Source of the DNA: JANXSD01 sp043758125
Lineage (GTDB): Bacteria > Bacteroidota > Bacteroidia > AKYH767-A > OLB10
Assembly (NCBI GenBank): GCA_043758125.1
Contig: JAYVOC010000279.1
Span: 1 to 10,125 of the forward strand
Reading direction: 5' to 3'
DNA length: 10,125 bases
In this document: positions 7,206 to 10,125 of the stretch, one piece after another
How the letters are laid out: every line of letters starts with the position of its first letter
Numbering within the stretch: position 1 is the first letter of the stretch
Made by a program: the position numbers and the translations under genes
Notes under the pieces: model-generated
Database searches by the model: none
What the model saw: only the letters and a program-made list of their open reading frames with translations
What the model was told of the DNA's origin: nothing

Positions 7206-7274
7206 TTAACAGGATGGAATTCTAATATTGGAATCAAAATTTTAACCGTTAATGTATTGCTACTAATGATTAAC
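7206..7274. promoter_or_regulatory. Cluster of TTAAC/GTTAA pentamers in the HU-SDR spacer
   Basis: TTAAC occurs at 7206-7210, 7242-7246 and 7270-7274, and its complement GTTAA at 7248-7252. The middle pair forms a perfect palindrome TTAAC-C-GTTAA. The outer copies share ATTAACA. The spacer divides two divergent genes, so an operator is conceivable, but AT-rich DNA makes such pentamers common. No -7 box for the downstream dehydrogenase gene was found in this spacer. Confidence 0.22.
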
Positions 7275-7363
7275 AAGGTCGAGGCACAATTATTTAGTAA
7301 TTATTTCAAGATAAACAAATCAAAATACTAGAAATTTAAATCCTTTTTAAAATATATCCAGAA

Positions 7364-8278
7364 ATGAGATTGAAGTTGTTAATACTTTCTTTAATTGCCT
7401 TTTTTTGCTTTAATGGATTATTTGCTAAAGAATTCAAATCTCAAAAAGAGTTTCTTAATATCCAATCAAAAGCCTTTGCAGATTCAACACATCCTTATGC
7501 TTTAATTGCTGGTGGTAGTAAAGGTATTGGGTATGCAATTGCAGAAGCACTTGCTAGTCGCAATTATAACTTAATATTAATTGCAAGGGGTATAGATACA
7601 TTAGTAGCTGCTAAACAGCGATTAGAAAGTGCTTATCCAATAAAAGTTGAAATAATTGCTAAAGACTTAAGTTTTGATAAATCAGCAGAAGAAATTGCGC
7701 AATGGTGTATAGAAAAGGATATTCATTTAAAGGTTCTCTGTAATGTTGCTGGTTTAGGTGGAATAAACGATTATCTATCACTGCCTATAGATACGCTACG
7801 GTATATGATACGATTAAATATTGAGTCAATGGTTACGCTTAGCATGACTTTGCTTCCACTTCTGGAAAAAAATTCACCATCCTACATACTTAACGTTGCT
7901 AGCATGGCAGGCTTCGCTCCTATTCCTGAAAAGAATTTGTATTCGGCAACAAAGGCTGCCGCTATTTCATTTAGTTACTCTTTGCGTTATCAATTGAAAA
8001 GAAAGAATATATCGGTAAGCTGCTTATGTCCGGGACCAGTTTATACCAAGCCTTCAATTATTAAAGATACAAAAGACAAGCTGGGTTGGTTTGGGAAGCA
8101 AATGGTTGTTCCAGTAAAAAAGGTAGGAGAAATTGCAATATGTAAAACAATGAAAAAAAGAATGATCATTGTTCCTGGAGGTTTCTCAAAAACCATTTCT
8201 GTATTCATACGAATATTACCTCAGCGTTGGCTTGCCTCCTTGTATTACCAAATAGGAAAAAAACCACCCAAAGAATAA
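7364..8278 (+). CDS. Short-chain dehydrogenase/reductase with N-terminal signal or anchor
   Basis: 304 residues. From about residue 44 it is a classical SDR: cofactor loop GGSKGIG (50-56, in place of TGxxxGIG), NVAG (127-130, for NNAG), catalytic Asn 152 (RLNIES), Ser 180 (NVASMAG), Tyr 193 and Lys 197 (YSATK), then CPGPVYT (222-228). All four catalytic residues are present, so an NAD(P)H-dependent oxidoreductase is expected. The Arg after the second strand (IARG, 73-76) suggests NADP preference. The substrate is unknown. The C-terminal hydrophobic stretch resembles SDRs acting on lipid or steroid substrates. What is odd is residues 1-21 (MRLKLLILSLIAFFCFNGLF then A): a basic start, hydrophobic core and small residue, as in a signal peptide or membrane anchor. 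No later ATG precedes the Rossmann motif, so the segment seems genuine. It stands alone and is divergent from HU. Confidence 0.88.
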   Translation: MRLKLLILSLIAFFCFNGLFAKEFKSQKEFLNIQSKAFADSTHPYALIAGGSKGIGYAIAEALASRNYNLILIARGIDTLVAAKQRLESAYPIKVEIIAKDLSFDKSAEEIAQWCIEKDIHLKVLCNVAGLGGINDYLSLPIDTLRYMIRLNIESMVTLSMTLLPLLEKNSPSYILNVASMAGFAPIPEKNLYSATKAAAISFSYSLRYQLKRKNISVSCLCPGPVYTKPSIIKDTKDKLGWFGKQMVVPVKKVGEIAICKTMKKRMIIVPGGFSKTISVFIRILPQRWLASLYYQIGKKPPKE

Positions 8279-8393
8279 TTGTGTAGAAGACTAAAGGCCA
8301 ACAAACCTTAAATTGATTCGTAAAACATTTGTAAAAAACAACCCTTTGAATGGAATTCAATGCTTTTGATTAGGTATTGAAATCGATTATTCG

Positions 8394-8401
8394 TATATTT
8401 G
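8394..8401 (+). promoter_or_regulatory. Candidate -7 box upstream of the sigma-factor operon
   Basis: TATATTTG matches TAnnTTTG exactly within the 281-base gap (8279-8559) before the sigma-factor gene. It would give a leader of about 150 bases. A TTTG at 8365-8368 is 25 bases upstream and a TTG at 8377-8379 is 14 bases upstream; neither spacing is ideal. The rest of the gap shows no RNA gene, no clear terminator for the dehydrogenase gene and no strong hairpin. Confidence 0.33.
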
Positions 8402-8559
8402 ATGAAGCAAAAAGAGTTACACAATATTCAATATTCTTTAGCGTTCATTTACCATAAATCTTTGTCTCATCTTTAAAATCTGTTGTCTATAGGTCGAATC
8501 TCTACACATATTATCACTTTTCACCCCAAATTAAAACCAACCTGTAACAGGGATGAACT

Positions 8560-9144
8560 ATGTGTAAGACCACAACAACAGACCATGAACTGGTATCCCG
8601 TTTCCTAAATGGAAAGGAAGAAGCTCTTCAAGATTTAATTACTCGCCATCAGCGTAAAATCTTCACTAGTATTTATTTATTGGTGAAAGACCGAGAGTTG
8701 GCAGACGACATCTTTCAAGAGACCTTTATTAAAGTAATTAACACCTTACGATCTGGCAACTACAACGAAGAAGGGAAATTCCTTTCTTGGGTTTTGCGTA
8801 TTGGTCATAACTTGGTAATTGATCATTTTAGGAGCTTGAAGCGTATGCCAATGGTGCATGATACTGAGGAGTACAGCATTTTTGATAGTTTGCCATTGAT
8901 GGATGATAACATTGAGGATAAATTGATTCATGAACAGATTCAAAATCAAGTTCGGTTGCTGGTAGAAGAATTGCCATTCGATCAGCGGGAAGTAGTGATC
9001 ATGAGGCACTTTGCTGACATGAGTTTTAAAGAAATCTCCGAATGTACTGGAGTAAGTATCAACACCTCTTTAGGGAGGATGCGTTATGCATTAATAAACT
9101 TGCGTAAGTTGATTTCAGATAAACAATTGTTGTTATCGAAATAA
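8560..9144 (+). CDS. RNA polymerase sigma factor, ECF (sigma-70) family
   Basis: 194 residues, typical of group 4 sigma factors, which direct RNA polymerase to specific promoters. Region 2 runs about 10-92: the LADDIFQETFIKVI core-binding motif (48-60) and the GKFLSWVLRIGHNLVIDHFR promoter-melting and -10 recognition helix (72-91). After an acidic linker (about 100-120), region 4 (125-187) contains LPFDQREVVIMRHF and the helix-turn-helix MSFKEISECTGVSINTSLGR. No transmembrane or extra C-terminal regulatory domain is seen. The ATG is preceded by AGGGA seven bases upstream, one of the few Shine-Dalgarno-like sequences in the window; an ATG just before it runs into a stop after four codons. A small protein gene follows after 28 bases. 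No FecR-type anti-sigma or SusC/D gene is nearby, so it does not look like an iron- or glycan-uptake sigma factor. Confidence 0.93.
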   Translation: MCKTTTTDHELVSRFLNGKEEALQDLITRHQRKIFTSIYLLVKDRELADDIFQETFIKVINTLRSGNYNEEGKFLSWVLRIGHNLVIDHFRSLKRMPMVHDTEEYSIFDSLPLMDDNIEDKLIHEQIQNQVRLLVEELPFDQREVVIMRHFADMSFKEISECTGVSINTSLGRMRYALINLRKLISDKQLLLSK

Positions 9145-9172
9145 AACACAATATGTGAACTTAGGTAGCGTT

Positions 9173-9436
9173 ATGAATGAAAATTGCGTTATGTTGCCTA
9201 TGAACCAAATATCTACATTAAATTACCTTGTTCTTTATTTGTACAATGAAACTCAGTTAATGGATACTGTATTGATTCAAAATGCTATCGATACAAATCA
9301 TGAAATCGCTGAAACGTACAATGACTTGTTGGCTGCCAAAGCTTTAGTACACGAAACGCTGATGACACCTTCTCAGAAATCTATCGAAACGATTCTGAAC
9401 TATTCGAAAATAACTGCACCTTTGATTCACAGTTAA
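9173..9436 (+). CDS. Small uncharacterised protein encoded next to the ECF sigma factor
   Basis: 87 residues from the ATG at 9173; a GTG at 9155 would add six residues, but the ATG seems more natural. The sequence is mostly helical with acidic patches (LYNETQLMDTVLIQNAIDTN, AETYNDLLAAKALV) and ends with a conserved-looking SQKSIETILNYSK. There is no signal peptide, no transmembrane helix and no HxxxCxxC zinc motif; the single Cys is at residue 5. The N-terminal part (about 15-60) resembles in shape the helical N-terminal segment of ZAS/zf-HC2 anti-sigma factors, which count-and-length motifs such as LxxYLYxE plus a later EIxxxYxxL suggest, but without metal ligands or a membrane anchor. It shares an operon with the sigma factor (28-base gap) and precedes a terminator. 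A role in controlling or assisting that sigma factor is inferred from position only. Confidence 0.72.
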   Translation: MNENCVMLPMNQISTLNYLVLYLYNETQLMDTVLIQNAIDTNHEIAETYNDLLAAKALVHETLMTPSQKSIETILNYSKITAPLIHS

Positions 9437-9456
9437 ATCGTAAAAGAACAAAAATG

Positions 9457-9490
9457 AAAACCGGATGCATACCTTTGCTTCCGGTTTTTT
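9457..9490 (+). terminator. Rho-independent terminator of the sigma-factor operon
   Basis: AAAACCGGA (9457-9465) pairs perfectly with TCCGGTTTT (9480-9488), extended across one mismatch by GCA (9467-9469) with TGC (9476-9478), and is followed by Ts to 9490. It lies 20 bases after the stop of the small protein gene. The A run on the 5' side means it may also act on the opposite strand, but no opposing gene is present. Confidence 0.85.
9470..9477 (+). promoter_or_regulatory. Candidate -7 promoter box for nth inside the terminator loop
   Basis: TACCTTTG followed by C matches TAnnTTTG exactly and is identical to the box before mtaB. It falls in the apical part of the terminator hairpin. Transcription would start at about 9481-9486, giving nth a leader of roughly 20 bases that lacks the 5' stem arm and so cannot fold the terminator. 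No clear -33 element is seen, and the match could be chance. Confidence 0.38.
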
Positions 9491-9501
9491 AATGTACAAT
9501 T

Positions 9502-10125
9502 GTGAAGCGCGAGGATCGATATAAATTCGTTATAGATTATTTTTCAAAACATCGTCCTGATGCGGAAACAGAATTGAATTATTCCAATCCCTATCAATTA
9601 TTAGTAGCTGTGATTTTATCCGCTCAATGTACTGATAAGCGAGTGAATCTGGTTACACCAAAACTTTTTGAAGCCTTCCCCTCCGCCGAAATATTAGCTA
9701 CAGCTAAACCTGAAGATATCTTCCCTTACATAAGGAGTATCAGCTATCCCAACAATAAAGCGAAACATTTGGCTGGAATGGGATTAATGTTGGTGGAAAG
9801 ATTTGATGGGAAAATTCCTTCAACAATTGAGGAATTACAGCAATTACCAGGAGTTGGTAGAAAAACCGCGAATGTAATAACATCGGTGATTTTTAGTAAA
9901 CCTTCTATGGCAGTGGATACACATGTGTTTAGAGTAGCTGCAAGGATAGGTCTTACGATCAATGCTAAAACGCCACTATCAGCGGAACTTCAATTAGTTA
10001 AATATTTTCCTGAAGAAGTTATTTCGCTTGCTCATCATTGGCTTATTTTACATGGTAGATACGTTTGTATTGCTCGAAAACCGCAATGTGATCAATGTGG
10101 AATTACTCCAGTTTGTAAGTTTTTT
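9502..10125 (+). CDS. nth: Endonuclease III (DNA glycosylase/AP lyase), C-terminal end cut by window
   Basis: The frame is open from a GTG at 9502 to the window end, giving 208 residues; an in-frame TAA at 9490-9492 excludes a distant upstream start, and the only ATG nearby (9492) is in another frame and stops after ten codons. Endonuclease III removes oxidised pyrimidines and cleaves the abasic site in base-excision repair. Visible are LNYSNPYQLLVAVILSAQ (25-42), the helix-hairpin-helix LPGVGRKTANV (115-125) with catalytic Lys 121, and VDTHVFRVAARIGL with catalytic Asp 139. The 4Fe-4S motif is complete, C-X6-C-X2-C-X5-C at 189, 196, 199 and 205. E. coli Nth has 211 residues, so only a few codons should be missing. 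The gene starts 11 bases after the terminator of the previous operon. Confidence 0.95.
   Translation, partial: MKREDRYKFVIDYFSKHRPDAETELNYSNPYQLLVAVILSAQCTDKRVNLVTPKLFEAFPSAEILATAKPEDIFPYIRSISYPNNKAKHLAGMGLMLVERFDGKIPSTIEELQQLPGVGRKTANVITSVIFSKPSMAVDTHVFRVAARIGLTINAKTPLSAELQLVKYFPEEVISLAHHWLILHGRYVCIARKPQCDQCGITPVCKFF

Noticed and set aside
8488..8510. GGTCGAATC resembling a tRNA T-arm in the gap before the sigma gene
   Set aside because: The flanks do not pair into a 5-bp T-stem and no acceptor, D-arm or anticodon arm is present.
8746..9009. Minus-strand open frame inside the sigma-factor gene
   Set aside because: It is antisense to a conserved gene and has no recognisable features.
9744..9962. 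Minus-strand open frame within nth
   Set aside because: nth is read on the plus strand with all catalytic and Fe-S residues intact; the reverse frame is a shadow.

Overview
The window is AT-rich chromosomal DNA from a member of the Bacteroidota. The evidence is the -7 promoter box TAnnTTTG, which recurs in front of several genes, the near absence of convincing Shine-Dalgarno sequences, a long Bacteroidota-style Lgt, a PD40 propeller protein and an ECF sigma factor of types I associate with this phylum, and short AT-rich interspersed repeats in a spacer. I cannot place it below phylum level from the sequence alone. I see no insertion sequence, phage gene, CRISPR array, tRNA or rRNA. Most of the content is core housekeeping.

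Layout, left to right. (1) 1-375 (+) is the 3' end of phoU. (2) Converging on it is a tightly packed minus-strand operon read from 3728 to 432: mtaB (tRNA methylthiotransferase), lgt (lipoprotein diacylglyceryl transferase) and an inositol-monophosphatase family gene. mtaB and lgt lie 13 bases apart; lgt and the phosphatase gene share ATGA. (3) Divergent from mtaB, at 3798-5432 (+), is a lipoprotein of the family 5 (oligopeptide type) solute-binding proteins, with no permease or ATPase gene nearby. The 69-base spacer holds two back-to-back TAnnTTTG boxes so close to the start codons that both mRNAs may be leaderless or nearly so. (4) A convergent spacer with small AT-rich repeats leads to a secreted PD40/TolB-like beta-propeller gene (5596-6693, -). 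(5) An HU gene (6819-7091, -) has its own promoter and a strong intrinsic terminator. (6) 7364-8278 (+) is a short-chain dehydrogenase with an unusual N-terminal signal or anchor segment. (7) 8560-9436 (+) is an ECF sigma factor followed by a small uncharacterised protein, closed by a strong terminator. (8) Starting 11 bases after that terminator is nth (endonuclease III) on a GTG start, cut by the window end with its Fe-S cluster motif complete.

How the genes relate: Lgt acts on lipoproteins of the kind encoded next door at 3798. The sigma factor and the small protein after it look like one transcription unit. The others are independent housekeeping functions (phosphate signalling, tRNA modification, nucleoid structure, base-excision repair).

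I do not see a clear novel multi-gene system. The points most worth a second look are the promoter box in the loop of the terminator before nth, the secreted or anchored SDR, the small partner of the ECF sigma factor, and the nearly leaderless divergent pair. Several start codons were moved here from TTG/GTG to internal ATG codons; the reasons are given in the entries.
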